From Brachionus manjavacas (taxonomy: Eukaryota; Rotifera; Eurotatoria; Ploima; Brachionidae), in NCBI GenBank assembly GCA_019054805.1, contig JAHQIY010000021.1, positions 1,157,243 to 1,221,242 on the forward strand: a stretch of 64,000 bases of DNA. The letters run 5' to 3'. The position numbers were made by a program, and so were the translations under genes. Position 1 is the stretch's first letter. Each line of letters begins with the position of its first letter. The notes under the pieces were generated by a model. The model saw only the letters and a list, made by a program, of their open reading frames with translations, had not been told where the DNA came from and did not search any database. Below are positions 30,106 to 39,755 of the stretch, in pieces.

Positions 30106-30906
30106 ATGGATAACAATAGTAACAACGTAAATAATAGTAATACTAACCCTAACACAGATAACGCAACCAACACTGTTAATGTAAACAATATAGGCAATAA
30201 CGCCGTAAAATTTGCAATAGTAACTGTGGTAATTGCATTAGTGGTTTGGTTGCTTTATGGTTTGTCTACCAGTAATTCTTATGTGGCTACCAATAAAACC
30301 ATATCTTTTACAGCGGTAGATGTATCAGACGAAGCCTTTTTAAAAGCCGCGGCCAGTGCTAAAGCACAAGAAATACAAAAACTAATTAACTTAGGGGCTA
30401 ACCTTAAAGCAGTAGATGAAATTGGCAGAAACGCCCTATCTATTGCCATAACGCTTAACTTTAACCCCAACGTAGTTAAAGCTTTAGTTAACCCCAATAC
30501 CGTTAACACGGCAGATAACAACGGTTACACCCCATTAATGTTAGCGTTAAGCTCTTCTGCTAGTTTTAGCACTGTACAGTATTTGTTACAAAATAATGCT
30601 AATGCTAATGCGGTAACTAAGTCTGGTATATCTGTATTAATGCTTGCGTCTTCTAGCGTTACCAACCCTAAAATTGTAGATTTACTAATTAAGTATGGTG
30701 CCAAAGTTAATTATACTAATGCTAGTGGAGTTTCTGCTTTAATGTTGGCAGTTAAAATTAATTCTAACCCGCAAGTTATACAAACGCTTTTAAAGTACAA
30801 CGCTAACACTAAGCAAAAAGATAACCTAGGTATTAGTGTTTACGAAAACGCTTTAAGTAATCCGTATTTAAAAGATAACAAACAATTATTAAATAAATTA
30901 AAGTAG
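30106..30906 (+). CDS. Membrane-anchored ankyrin-repeat protein
   Basis: 266 residues. An Asn/Thr-rich N-terminal stretch (1-33) is followed by one membrane segment (about 34-50) and then ankyrin repeats of about 33 residues. Recognisable units are NLKAVDEIGRNALSIAI, NTADNNGYTPLMLAL, NANAVTKSGISVLMLAS, KVNYTNASGVSALMLAV and NTKQKDNLGISVYENAL. The domain would face the periplasm or cytoplasm depending on topology. Ankyrin proteins are frequent in intracellular bacteria as host-interacting proteins, but its place inside a housekeeping operon and the lack of a secretion signal argue for an envelope role. Function unknown. Confidence 0.85.
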   Translation: MDNNSNNVNNSNTNPNTDNATNTVNVNNIGNNAVKFAIVTVVIALVVWLLYGLSTSNSYVATNKTISFTAVDVSDEAFLKAAASAKAQEIQKLINLGANLKAVDEIGRNALSIAITLNFNPNVVKALVNPNTVNTADNNGYTPLMLALSSSASFSTVQYLLQNNANANAVTKSGISVLMLASSSVTNPKIVDLLIKYGAKVNYTNASGVSALMLAVKINSNPQVIQTLLKYNANTKQKDNLGISVYENALSNPYLKDNKQLLNKLK

Positions 30907-30913
30907 AATATTT

Positions 30914-31477
30914 ATGACCAAACCTTTACCAATTATTGTTGCAATTACCGGTGCCACAGGAATAATTTACGCTATACGAATTTTACAAGAATTAAAACGC
31001 TTAAATATAGAAACTATTTTAGTTATGTCTACCATGGCAATGGTAACTTTAAAGTACGAAACCACAATGTCGGTTAAAGAAGTTATAGCATTAGCTACAA
31101 AATACTATACTAACGATAACCTAGCGGCTTCTATTTCTTCTGGTAGTTTTTTAACACAAGGTATGATAGTAGCTCCGTGTTCGGTTAAAACCCTTTCTAG
31201 CATTGCTAATAGCTTAAACGATAACTTAATTACCCGTAGTGCAGATGTAGTGTTAAAAGAACGCAGAAAGTTAGTGTTGTTGTTTAGAGAAGCCCCGCTA
31301 CACTTAGGGCATATTAACTTAATGGCTAGTGCTACCCAAAGCGGTGCAATTATAATGCCTCCGTTACCGGCGTTTTATAATAACCCGCAAACGCTAGACG
31401 ATATTGTTAACCATACGGTTTCTAGAACTTTAGATTTATTTAATATTAAAAATAATATTACCACCAGATGGGAGTAA
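30914..31477 (+). CDS. ubiX: Flavin prenyltransferase UbiX
   Basis: 187 residues. IIVAITGATGIIYAIRILQEL is the flavin-binding start of the UbiX/Pad1 family, and SISSGSFLTQGMIVAPCSVKTLSSIA and LLFREAPLHLGHINLMASA are its conserved later segments. It prenylates FMN to make the cofactor of UbiD in ubiquinone synthesis. Seven bases separate it from the ankyrin gene and six from trmFO. Confidence 0.95.
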   Translation: MTKPLPIIVAITGATGIIYAIRILQELKRLNIETILVMSTMAMVTLKYETTMSVKEVIALATKYYTNDNLAASISSGSFLTQGMIVAPCSVKTLSSIANSLNDNLITRSADVVLKERRKLVLLFREAPLHLGHINLMASATQSGAIIMPPLPAFYNNPQTLDDIVNHTVSRTLDLFNIKNNITTRWE

Positions 31478-31483
31478 ATAAGC

Positions 31484-32851
31484 ATGACAACAATAAATGT
31501 AATAGGAGCAGGCCTAGCTGGTAGCGAATGTGCTTGGCAATTAGCCAATGCTGGTTTTAAAGTAAATTTGTACGAGATGCGTCCGCATACAAATACCAAC
31601 GCACACATAACGGCTAATTTTGCCGAATTAGTTTGCTCTAATTCGTTACGTAGTAGTAACTCTTTAAGTTCTGCTGTAGGAGTGTTGCATCAAGAGTTGC
31701 GTAATTTTAAATCTATTATTTTACAACAAGCAGATGCACACAAAGTGCCAGCAGGCGACGCTTTAGCGGTAGACAGAGACGGTTTTTCTGGCAGTATTAC
31801 CCAATTAGTTAGCCAACACCCTAACATTACAGTGCATAATACCGAATTTACTAATTTATTGCAAACCGCACAAAATAGCATAGTAGTTGTTGCTACAGGT
31901 CCTTTAACTAGCCCTAATTTGTATAATCAAATAGATGAACTTATAAAGCAAAATAATAGTAGTAATAAGTTAAATTTTTTTGATGCAATTGCCCCTGTGG
32001 TGTATACCGATAGTATAGATTTTAACCATGCGTGGTATCAATCTAGGTACGATAAAGGCGATGGAGCGGATTACATTAATTGTGGGTTATCTAAAGAAGA
32101 ATATTTAGAGTTTTACAATGCTTTAACCACTGCTAATTATGTAGAATTTGCCCAATGGGAAAAGGATATTCCGTATTTTGAAGGATGCTTACCAATTGAA
32201 GAAATGGCAAGGCGTGGGCAAAAAACCCTACTGTTTGGCCCAATGAAACCAGTAGGTTTAACCAACCCTAATAGTAATGTTAAGCCTTATGCTGTGGTGC
32301 AGTTACGCCAAGATAACGCACAAAAAACTTTGTATAATATGGTAGGTTTTCAAACAAAACTAAAATATGCCGAGCAAAAACGAGTATTTAGTTATATTCC
32401 TGCGTTAAAAAATGCAGAATTTGCTAAGTTAGGCGGTATTCATAAAAATACTTATATTAACGCCCCGCAATTATTAAATGCCGATTTATCTTTAAAAACT
32501 AACCCTAACATTTATTTTGCAGGGCAAATTACTGGATGCGAAGGCTACGTAGAAAGTTGCAGTGTTGGTTTAATGTGTGCTATTAGCATTATTAATAAAT
32601 TAAAAAATCTTAATTTTAGTTTACCTACTAACACGGCTATGTATGCTATGCTTAACCATGTAACTGGCAATACTATAGGTAATTACAAACCTAGTAATAT
32701 TAATTTTGGCTTGTTTACCAATTTTAACAATGTTAATTTAGATTATAAAAACAAAAAGGCCAGCAAAAAAGAAGCTAGAGAACAAATAGCTAAGCAAGCC
32801 CTACATAGTAGTAAGCTTGCTAGCGATACTTGGTTTGGGTTGAATATTTAA
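31484..32851 (+). CDS. trmFO: Folate/FAD-dependent tRNA (uracil-54-C5)-methyltransferase TrmFO
   Basis: 455 residues, normal length. N-terminal FAD-binding INVIGAGLAGSECAWQLA is followed by LYEMRP and the family block FAELVCSNSLRSSNSLSSAVG with its conserved cysteine. Later come PIEEMARRGQKTLLFGPMKPVGL and GQITGCEGYVESCSVGLM. It makes m5U54 in tRNA using methylene-tetrahydrofolate. Last gene of the rightward unit; it converges on the DUF502 gene with one base between. Confidence 0.97.
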   Translation: MTTINVIGAGLAGSECAWQLANAGFKVNLYEMRPHTNTNAHITANFAELVCSNSLRSSNSLSSAVGVLHQELRNFKSIILQQADAHKVPAGDALAVDRDGFSGSITQLVSQHPNITVHNTEFTNLLQTAQNSIVVVATGPLTSPNLYNQIDELIKQNNSSNKLNFFDAIAPVVYTDSIDFNHAWYQSRYDKGDGADYINCGLSKEEYLEFYNALTTANYVEFAQWEKDIPYFEGCLPIEEMARRGQKTLLFGPMKPVGLTNPNSNVKPYAVVQLRQDNAQKTLYNMVGFQTKLKYAEQKRVFSYIPALKNAEFAKLGGIHKNTYINAPQLLNADLSLKTNPNIYFAGQITGCEGYVESCSVGLMCAISIINKLKNLNFSLPTNTAMYAMLNHVTGNTIGNYKPSNINFGLFTNFNNVNLDYKNKKASKKEAREQIAKQALHSSKLASDTWFGLNI

Positions 32852-32852
32852 T

Positions 32853-33473
32853 TTAATTACCATTCTCTGCTTCGTTGGCAGATTTATTAATTACACCTCC
32901 ACTAATAATTAGCTTCATGGCTTCGTCTGGTTTAATATCTAGCGGTTTAATATCTGCTTTTGCCACAAAAATTAAAAAACCAGATGTTGGATTAGGTGTT
33001 GTTGGTATAAAAATAGATACTACATCTTCGGTTATACCAATTTTTTGCTTAACTTCGTGCTTGGGGTCTACTGTAGAGGTAACAAAGCCAATCATCCAAC
33101 AATCTTTACGTGGGTATTCTACCAGTACGGCGTCTTTAAAAGCACGTGAATTGTTAGAAAACACCGTGTCTAGTATTTGCTTTACTGTAGAATAAATGGT
33201 TTTAACCAACGGAATACGGTTTAAAATAGCTTGTAGTAATTTTATAAAGTATTTTCCTAAAAAGTTTTTAGCCACTACCCCTATTGCAAACATTACTAAA
33301 ACCGAAAAAACTACCCCAACAGCAGGAATACTAGCAATGTTTTTTGGTAGTAATTGCACTATAATTAAATTATCAAAAAAAGAAACTACCCAAGTTACTA
33401 TATAAATTGTAATTATTATTGGTAACGAAACCAATAAACCAGTAAGAAACAGGTTACGTATTTTTGCTATCAT
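32853..33473 (-). CDS. DUF502 family inner-membrane protein
   Basis: 206 residues with two N-terminal membrane segments (about 5-30 and 50-68), then RIPLVKTIYSTVKQILDTV, VEYPRKDCWMIGFVTST and FIPTTPNPTSGFLIFV, the typical DUF502 blocks. Function of the family is not established. It is probably independent of rpe, which lies 18 bases upstream on the same strand and may share its transcript. Confidence 0.9.
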   Translation of the reverse strand: MIAKIRNLFLTGLLVSLPIIITIYIVTWVVSFFDNLIIVQLLPKNIASIPAVGVVFSVLVMFAIGVVAKNFLGKYFIKLLQAILNRIPLVKTIYSTVKQILDTVFSNNSRAFKDAVLVEYPRKDCWMIGFVTSTVDPKHEVKQKIGITEDVVSIFIPTTPNPTSGFLIFVAKADIKPLDIKPDEAMKLIISGGVINKSANEAENGN

Positions 33474-33491
33474 TTTTATTATACCTATAAA

Positions 33492-34139
33492 TTATATTTG
33501 TTTTAAAGCATTTATGTTTTGTGCATAGTTGCCGTTATTAAATACACTACTGCCGGCTACTAATACATTTGCACCAGCTTTTATTAAGCTAGCACTGTTT
33601 TGTGGATTTACACCACCATCTACAGATATTAGCACATTATTGTTATGGTTTAAATATATATTTTTAACATCGGCTACTTTGTTAATAGTGCTTGGTATAA
33701 AGGCTTGCCCGCCAAAACCCGGATTAACGCCCATTATTAAAATTAAATCTAAGTATGGGGTTAAATATTGCAAGCTATTAAGCGGAGTTGCCGGATTAAA
33801 GGCTATACCTGCTTTTATGTTATAACTTTTAATTTCTTGCAACAAACGTATAGGATGACTGTGGGCTTCTGTATGAAAAGTAATAATATCTGCCCCTGCA
33901 TTAACAAAATCTTTAATATAATTTTGTGGATTGTTTACCATTAAATGTACATCAAAAACCAAATTGGTAGTTGGTTTTAATTGCTTTACAATATCTGCAC
34001 CAAAGGTTAGGTTAGGCACAAAATTGCCGTCCATTACATCTATGTGTAAATAGTTAGCACCTGCTTGTTCAACTTTTTGTATATCTTGTGCTAGTGCGTT
34101 AAAATTGGCAGATAGCATAGAAGGAGCAATTAAAACCAT
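33492..34139 (-). CDS. rpe: Ribulose-phosphate 3-epimerase
   Basis: 215 residues. APSMLSANFNALAQDIQKVEQAGANYLHIDVMDGNFVPNLTFG carries the metal-binding histidine and aspartate; LILIMGVNPGFGGQAFIP and SVDGGVN complete the catalytic set. It interconverts ribulose-5-phosphate and xylulose-5-phosphate. It lies directly after tkt, so the two non-oxidative pentose-phosphate genes are together. Confidence 0.97.
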   Translation of the reverse strand: MVLIAPSMLSANFNALAQDIQKVEQAGANYLHIDVMDGNFVPNLTFGADIVKQLKPTTNLVFDVHLMVNNPQNYIKDFVNAGADIITFHTEAHSHPIRLLQEIKSYNIKAGIAFNPATPLNSLQYLTPYLDLILIMGVNPGFGGQAFIPSTINKVADVKNIYLNHNNNVLISVDGGVNPQNSASLIKAGANVLVAGSSVFNNGNYAQNINALKQI

Positions 34140-34154
34140 ATTATTACCTTATTA

Positions 34155-36140
34155 TTACTTAGTTTCTAAATTACTAACAATGTATTTAGTTATAGCTTGT
34201 GCGGTAAAACCAAAATGTTCCATTACATCTTCTGGATTACCAGACTTACCAAACGTATTAATACCGTATAACAATGTGTTGCTACCTAGTACATCTTTAT
34301 AGCCAGTTAAATTGCCGGCCTCTACCACTATATTAGGATTATTTTTTAACACTTGTTTTTTATATTCTGCAGATTGCTGTGCAAATAAGTTTAAACTAGG
34401 CATAGATATAATTTGTGCCTGAATATTGTGCTGTTGTAGTAGCATATCTTTAACTGCAAACATTAAACTTACTTCGGAACCACTAGATACTAAGTTAACC
34501 GCAATATTGGTATTATTAAAAATTACATAACCGCCCTTTTGTACTAAGTTATTTTGTGGGTTAAACTCTGTACGCACTGTTGCTACTGGGTTTCTGCCTA
34601 ATATTATTGCGGTAGGTTTATTTTTATTGGCTAGTGCAATATTATAGGCTTCTATAGTTTCTATGGTATCTGCTGGGCGTAGCACTTCTAGGTTAGGAAT
34701 TAACCTTAACGAAGCCAAATGCTCTATTGGTTGATGCGTTGGGCCGTCTCCACCTACTGATATATTATCGTGCGTAAACACAAATATTACTTGGCGTTGC
34801 ATTAACGCTGCTAAGCGAATAGTTGGCCTTAAAAAATCTGAAAACACTAAAAAAGTTCCACCGTATGGCACTATACCGGCACCGTAGCTGGCTAAACCTA
34901 GCATAATAGCACCCATTGCGTGTTCTCTAACCCCATAGTGTATGTAGTTGCCACTAAAGTTGTTAATGCTTATAGCTTTAGACGCAGGCGTTATAGTATT
35001 GTTAGAGCCACTTAAATCTGCCGAACCACCAATAACAAAATTAACATTGTTTTTTATAATATTTAATACTTTGCTAGATGCAACCCTAGTAGCAACTGCC
35101 CTATTATCTTGTATGGTAGTGTTTGCTAAGTTTTGTAAATCTGCAGTTAAATTGTTAGTAGTTAAATGGTTAATATGGTTGTTAACTAGTGTTTGGTTAG
35201 CACTATTGTTAAATGCGTTTTGCCATGTGGTTGCAATTTGTATTTTATGGTTGGCTACTTGTTGCCATAAATCTTTTATATCTTGTGGAACTTCAAAGGC
35301 GGTGTGATTTTGCCAATTTAAATTTTTTCTTAACAAAGCAATGTTTTCTGCCCCAAACGGAGACCCGTGCGATGCTTCGGTTCCTTGTTTGTTACCTGCA
35401 TTTTTAGCAATAATGGTTTTAGCAATAATAAAGCTAGGTTTTGTACTATTTTTTGCGTTATTTAGGGCGTTATCTATTTCGGTAATATCGTGCCCGTTTA
35501 CAGTGGTAACATTAAAGCCCATTGCTTGCATACGTAGGGCTATGTTTTCGGTATTAGCAACGCTTAGCTCGCCATCTATAGTTATATTATTATTATCGTA
35601 AATTACTATTAATTTGTTTAGGCATAAAGTTCCTGCTAACGAAAGAGCTTCGTAGCTAACGCCTTCCATTAAGCACCCGTCTCCTACAAAAGCGTAAGTA
35701 TGGTGGCTAATTTGGTTAAATTTTGTGTTAGTGTTGCGTTCTGCTATAGCTAAACCAACAGCCATAGAAACACCTTCGCCTAAAGGCCCTGTGGTTACTT
35801 CTATTCCTGCTTCGTGCTCTATTTCTGGGTGGCCAGATGTAATGCTGTTTAATTGGCGTAAATTTTTTATAGCGTTTATATCAAAATGCTTATAACCTAA
35901 TAAATGTAATGTTGCATATTGCATTATACACGCATGCCCTGCAGATAACACAAAGCGGTCTCGGTTTAACCATGTGGGATTTTGCGGATTAAAATTTAAA
36001 TGTTTAACAAATAACGTTGCCATTATTTCTGCCGCACCCACTGCTGTGCCAGGATGCCCAGACTTGGCTTGCTCTACTGCATCGGCAGATAATATTTTTA
36101 TACTGTTGGCTAATAACTGTATTTGATTGTTTTGTAGCAT
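34155..36140 (-). CDS. tkt: Transketolase
   Basis: About 661 residues from ATG 36140 (MLQNNQIQLLANSIKILSAD), chosen because GGG lies 8 bases upstream; an ATG at 36155 would add five residues. Thiamine-diphosphate residues are visible: SGHPGTAVGAAE, the GDGCLMEGVSYEA loop, IYDNNNITIDG and YGVREHAMGAIMLG. FTHDNISVGGDGPTHQP is the central family block. It moves two-carbon units in the pentose-phosphate pathway. Intact. Confidence 0.97.
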   Translation of the reverse strand: MLQNNQIQLLANSIKILSADAVEQAKSGHPGTAVGAAEIMATLFVKHLNFNPQNPTWLNRDRFVLSAGHACIMQYATLHLLGYKHFDINAIKNLRQLNSITSGHPEIEHEAGIEVTTGPLGEGVSMAVGLAIAERNTNTKFNQISHHTYAFVGDGCLMEGVSYEALSLAGTLCLNKLIVIYDNNNITIDGELSVANTENIALRMQAMGFNVTTVNGHDITEIDNALNNAKNSTKPSFIIAKTIIAKNAGNKQGTEASHGSPFGAENIALLRKNLNWQNHTAFEVPQDIKDLWQQVANHKIQIATTWQNAFNNSANQTLVNNHINHLTTNNLTADLQNLANTTIQDNRAVATRVASSKVLNIIKNNVNFVIGGSADLSGSNNTITPASKAISINNFSGNYIHYGVREHAMGAIMLGLASYGAGIVPYGGTFLVFSDFLRPTIRLAALMQRQVIFVFTHDNISVGGDGPTHQPIEHLASLRLIPNLEVLRPADTIETIEAYNIALANKNKPTAIILGRNPVATVRTEFNPQNNLVQKGGYVIFNNTNIAVNLVSSGSEVSLMFAVKDMLLQQHNIQAQIISMPSLNLFAQQSAEYKKQVLKNNPNIVVEAGNLTGYKDVLGSNTLLYGINTFGKSGNPEDVMEHFGFTAQAITKYIVSNLETK

Positions 36141-36196
36141 TACTTGTACCCACATTATGTTATTTAATACTATATATATATTTTATAGCTTTATTG

Positions 36197-37537
36197 TTAT
36201 TTATGCAATACTTTCTTATATTTTTTGTGTATTTTTATTGCTAATATGTTGTAAAATATAAAATTAAATAAATAGCCTGTAGTTTCTACACTTAACACAA
36301 AAATTAATGCCGTGCTGGTAGAATAATTTTTTAGTATTAAAAACCCTACATATAGCAACGGTGCTTGTATTAATAACTTATTAACCACACTAAGCCCCAA
36401 AGCAACGTTGGCCTGTTGCAACCCTTTTAAATAAGCCTTACTTACTATAGATAAACTGCGTAATGGTTCTGTAAGTAAACTAAATAATAAAATTATAGTA
36501 AAATAATTGGCTTGTTGATTAACCAATAACTTATTTTTAAACAAAAAAATTACTACAACTAGCAACATACTTAGGCTAGCATTTAATACAAAGCTTTTTA
36601 GTAATAAATTTTTATAATAATTTTTTATATTTGTAATGTTATTATTATTATTTAGCATTTTACTAACTGTAAATTGTATAAAAATACTAAAAGCTGTTGC
36701 TAAAGCAATACTGTAAGATAAATAATTACTTATAACCACTTTGCTAGATATTCCTTGTAATGCAAAATTACTAAGCAATACTATTATGTAAGATTGTATT
36801 ATGCGGTATAAAATGGGTTCTAGCAAACCAGCCCCAGATAACTTTTTAAACCCAATATATGCGGTATATAGTGCTTGTTTGTTAATATTGGTAATTTTAA
36901 GTATAATCTTATGTTTAAAAATAGTGGCTATATATAATGGTAGCACTATAATTATACTAAAAGCACTGGCTAATGCTATGCCTTTAATTTGTAAGTTAGT
37001 ATAGTTTATAAAAATATAGTTTAATATAATGTTTAGTACTATTATAAGTGCAGTAAAGCTTAAGTTATAATATGGTTTATTAATACTGTATAGTACATAA
37101 CTACAAAACTGATAAACCGCAAAAAAAATTACAAACGGCAACATAAAGTATAAATATTGTAAAGCTAGTAATTTTTGAGTTGCATTAAGTTTTAAGCTTG
37201 CTATAAAATATTTGGCAAATATTAACCCTATTATAATTATAATTATTGCTAATAGTAAGTTTAGTATAAACACTGCAGATAAATTAGCGTTAAATTTAGT
37301 TGCATTGTTGCTACTATAAAACAAGGCGTTATCTAATTGCGAAGTAATAAAATAACCAATTAACGTTTGCACTAAAAACACTAACCATAAAATACTAGAT
37401 ACCGCAGTTATTGCATTGTTAGAAATATTACCTAAAAAATAAAAATCTATATTTATTATAGAGTATTCTAACGAAAGCGTGGCAAAAATAATAAAAATAC
37501 TAAAGTAACTATTGTTAAAGGTTAAAAGTTTTTTCAT
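36197..37537 (-). CDS. MATE-family transporter
   Basis: 446 residues with about twelve hydrophobic segments in two similar halves and the NorM/MATE arrangement: ITAVSSILWLVFLVQTLIGY near residue 45, LYFMLPFVIFFAVYQFCSYVLYSINKPY near residue 135. These inner-membrane exporters use proton or sodium gradients to expel drugs or metabolites. Substrate unknown. Single gene between a terminator and tkt. Confidence 0.82.
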   Translation of the reverse strand: MKKLLTFNNSYFSIFIIFATLSLEYSIINIDFYFLGNISNNAITAVSSILWLVFLVQTLIGYFITSQLDNALFYSSNNATKFNANLSAVFILNLLLAIIIIIIGLIFAKYFIASLKLNATQKLLALQYLYFMLPFVIFFAVYQFCSYVLYSINKPYYNLSFTALIIVLNIILNYIFINYTNLQIKGIALASAFSIIIVLPLYIATIFKHKIILKITNINKQALYTAYIGFKKLSGAGLLEPILYRIIQSYIIVLLSNFALQGISSKVVISNYLSYSIALATAFSIFIQFTVSKMLNNNNNITNIKNYYKNLLLKSFVLNASLSMLLVVVIFLFKNKLLVNQQANYFTIILLFSLLTEPLRSLSIVSKAYLKGLQQANVALGLSVVNKLLIQAPLLYVGFLILKNYSTSTALIFVLSVETTGYLFNFIFYNILAIKIHKKYKKVLHK

Positions 37538-37611
37538 ATATTTGCCTTGTTATTTAATTTGCCATATTGTGGTAATTGTTATTATACATGTAAACAACTG
37601 CAATATGGTAT

Positions 37612-37655
37612 AAAAAAAGCACCCATAAATTAATATTTAGGATGCTTTTTAGTTT
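37612..37655 (-). terminator. Rho-independent terminator after the MltB-like gene
   Basis: AAAAAGCACCC (about 37614-37624) pairs with GGATGCTTTTT with one wobble position, and A and T runs flank both sides. It lies just below the stop at 37668 and separates that gene from the MATE gene. Confidence 0.75.
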
Positions 37656-37667
37656 TATTAGTTAATA

Positions 37668-38764
37668 TTACTTAGTGCCGTATATTACCGTTAGGTTATC
37701 GTCTGCTGTGGCACTAGCACGCTTTTTGTAAGTTGGTTTAGCTTTAGGAAGCACATTTTTACGTTTGTAATTAATTAAATTTAAATACAACTCTACGTCT
37801 TCTGCTAATAAGCCAATTGCAGTAGACTTTATAGGGTTATTGTTGGTTTTTACCACAACGTTGTAATTATGAAATCTTAATGCACCTAAATTATTATTTA
37901 ACGGCGTTAAATCTGCATATAAATTAGCCACATAGTTTTTGTTGTTTAGTCTGGTTACACCAGCTTTACGCCAATCGTTAGTATTTTTAGCGTTTTGTAT
38001 ACCAAACAAAGCATCGGCTTCTAGCGTGGTTGGTATTTCTACTTGGTTGGCAATTGGCTCTGCTTCTTTGTAATCATTTTTTGCTAATAATAAGCAAAAG
38101 CGGTTTCTATAATATCTTGTTTGTTGTGGTATAAATCTACAATGCCGTCGTTATCACCATCGGTTGCATCTAGCAAATATACGGTTGGGGTAATGCCTAA
38201 TTGCGAAATTGTACCATCTATATAGCCAGAAGCATCTATACTAACAAAGCCTTTGTCTACTAATTTTAAAAAAGATGTAAGTTCGTTAATATAGTTAATG
38301 TTGGTGTTATCTAACAAATATTGTGTAGTTAAAATATTTATAGTTAAATCTGCACCCATGTCTTCGCCCGCTTTACTGCTTGCTATAATGCTAGAAACCA
38401 CGGCTTCTTCTGCCACTTTATATTGCACAGATTTACTTGCCAATATATTGGTGTTTTCTTTAAAATAGTTTTGAGCCAGTAGCACGTTGGTATCGTTATA
38501 ATAAGTTGGTATGGTATTTAAATTGCTAATATCAATAGGTTTTTTTTGGTTAAAGTTGTATAACGCTAACGAAACCTTAACGCTACTAGCATAAGCCGTA
38601 ATTGTTTGCTGGCTAATACCTTCGGCTTTTAGTTGCTGGGTGTAATCTTTAACAAATGCATTTAATTGTTTTTGCATGTTGTTTTTATTGGCGTATACGG
38701 TTATAGCTATTAAAACTATAAACACTATACCTATTATAATAAATAATCGGTGAATTTTTAACAT
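37668..38764 (-). CDS. MltB-like lytic transglycosylase family protein, one frameshift, catalytic Glu apparently missing
   Basis: One N-terminal membrane segment (about 5-25) is followed by FVKDYTQQLKAEGISQQTI, as at the start of MltB proteins. Then come a segment corresponding to the catalytic helix (VVSSIIASSKAGEDMG), then ISQLGITPTVYLLDATDGDNDGIVDLYHNKQDIIETAFAYY, which matches the MltB block ...GxxQFMPSTFLxYAxDxDGDGxxDI. A missing T near 38083 shifts the frame; the second part (38009 onward, ending 37668) continues LAKNDYKEAEPIANQVEIP. In active family members the catalytic helix reads xIxxxETxYG; here no Glu stands at that place, so the protein may be inactive or diverged. Assignment is by pattern and is moderate. 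Confidence 0.6.
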
Positions 38765-38833
38765 AAACTACCCCTGTTTTTATTTGTTATTACAAAACAT
38801 TATAGCAAAGTTTTTTTGTTTTTAAAAGTTTTT

Positions 38834-39742
38834 TTATACTTGTTGTTGTTTTTTTATTTCTTTTAATTTTATATTGCCAAAATATTTTAATAAAGGTGTT
38901 GCTATAACTATAGAAGAATACGTACCTATAGTAACGCCAATTAGCAATAAAAAGCTAAAAGTTTTTAGGCTTTGTTGGCCAAAAATAAAAATTGGCACTA
39001 CCACTAACAACACAGTTAAAGATGTAGATATACTTCTGGATAACGCTTGGTTTATACTGCGGTTAATAATGCTTTCTATGGGTTCTTTAACGTGTTTTTT
39101 TACGTTTTCTCGTACTTGGTCAAACAACACTACGGTATCGTTAATAGAATAACCTATAATGGTTAAAACCCCTGCTATAGATGCGGTATCTAAGCTAAAA
39201 TTAAAAATATTTACAAAAAACAAACTTATTATAAAATCGTGCGTTAAAGCAATTATACCTAGCAAACCATATTGCCAGCTAAACCTTGCATTTAAATACA
39301 TAAAAATACCAAATAACGAAGCTACCACAGCAATAATAGCCCCTTTTATTAAAGCCACACTAACCGAAGGCCCCACAAACTGTTGTTGCAATATAGTGTA
39401 GTTATTGGCTTTTAAACTGTTATTTAAGCTAGATATTATAACTTGTTGATTGTTTTTAATATCTTGTAAATTTATAGCTATTTGATACTGATTATTATTA
39501 AACACCTTAACACTACCGCTAATATTATTTTGCTGTAATAAATTGTTTATTTGTGCGCTAGATGTATTAGTTTTTTGAATATCTATAACTATACCGCCTT
39601 TAAAGTCTATACTTAGGTTAAACGGTTTTACAAAAATGGTTACAATGCTTAATACAAATAATATTGCAGATATACTAAAAAAAATTTTTGTATATTTAAA
39701 ATAATTAATGTTTGGAGCATTTTTTAATAAGCCTAATCTCAT
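38834..39742 (-). CDS. secF: Protein translocase subunit SecF
   Basis: 302 residues. N-terminal membrane segment, then LSIDFKGGIVIDIQ, the SecF periplasmic domain, and five membrane segments including GVLTIIGYSINDTVVLFDQVREN and the block NQALSRSISTSLTVLLVV. With SecD it forms the proton-driven pull on exported proteins. It follows secD by 13 bases. Confidence 0.97.
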   Translation of the reverse strand: MRLGLLKNAPNINYFKYTKIFFSISAILFVLSIVTIFVKPFNLSIDFKGGIVIDIQKTNTSSAQINNLLQQNNISGSVKVFNNNQYQIAINLQDIKNNQQVIISSLNNSLKANNYTILQQQFVGPSVSVALIKGAIIAVVASLFGIFMYLNARFSWQYGLLGIIALTHDFIISLFFVNIFNFSLDTASIAGVLTIIGYSINDTVVLFDQVRENVKKHVKEPIESIINRSINQALSRSISTSLTVLLVVVPIFIFGQQSLKTFSFLLLIGVTIGTYSSIVIATPLLKYFGNIKLKEIKKQQQV

Positions 39743-39755
39743 TTATAAAAAATCC

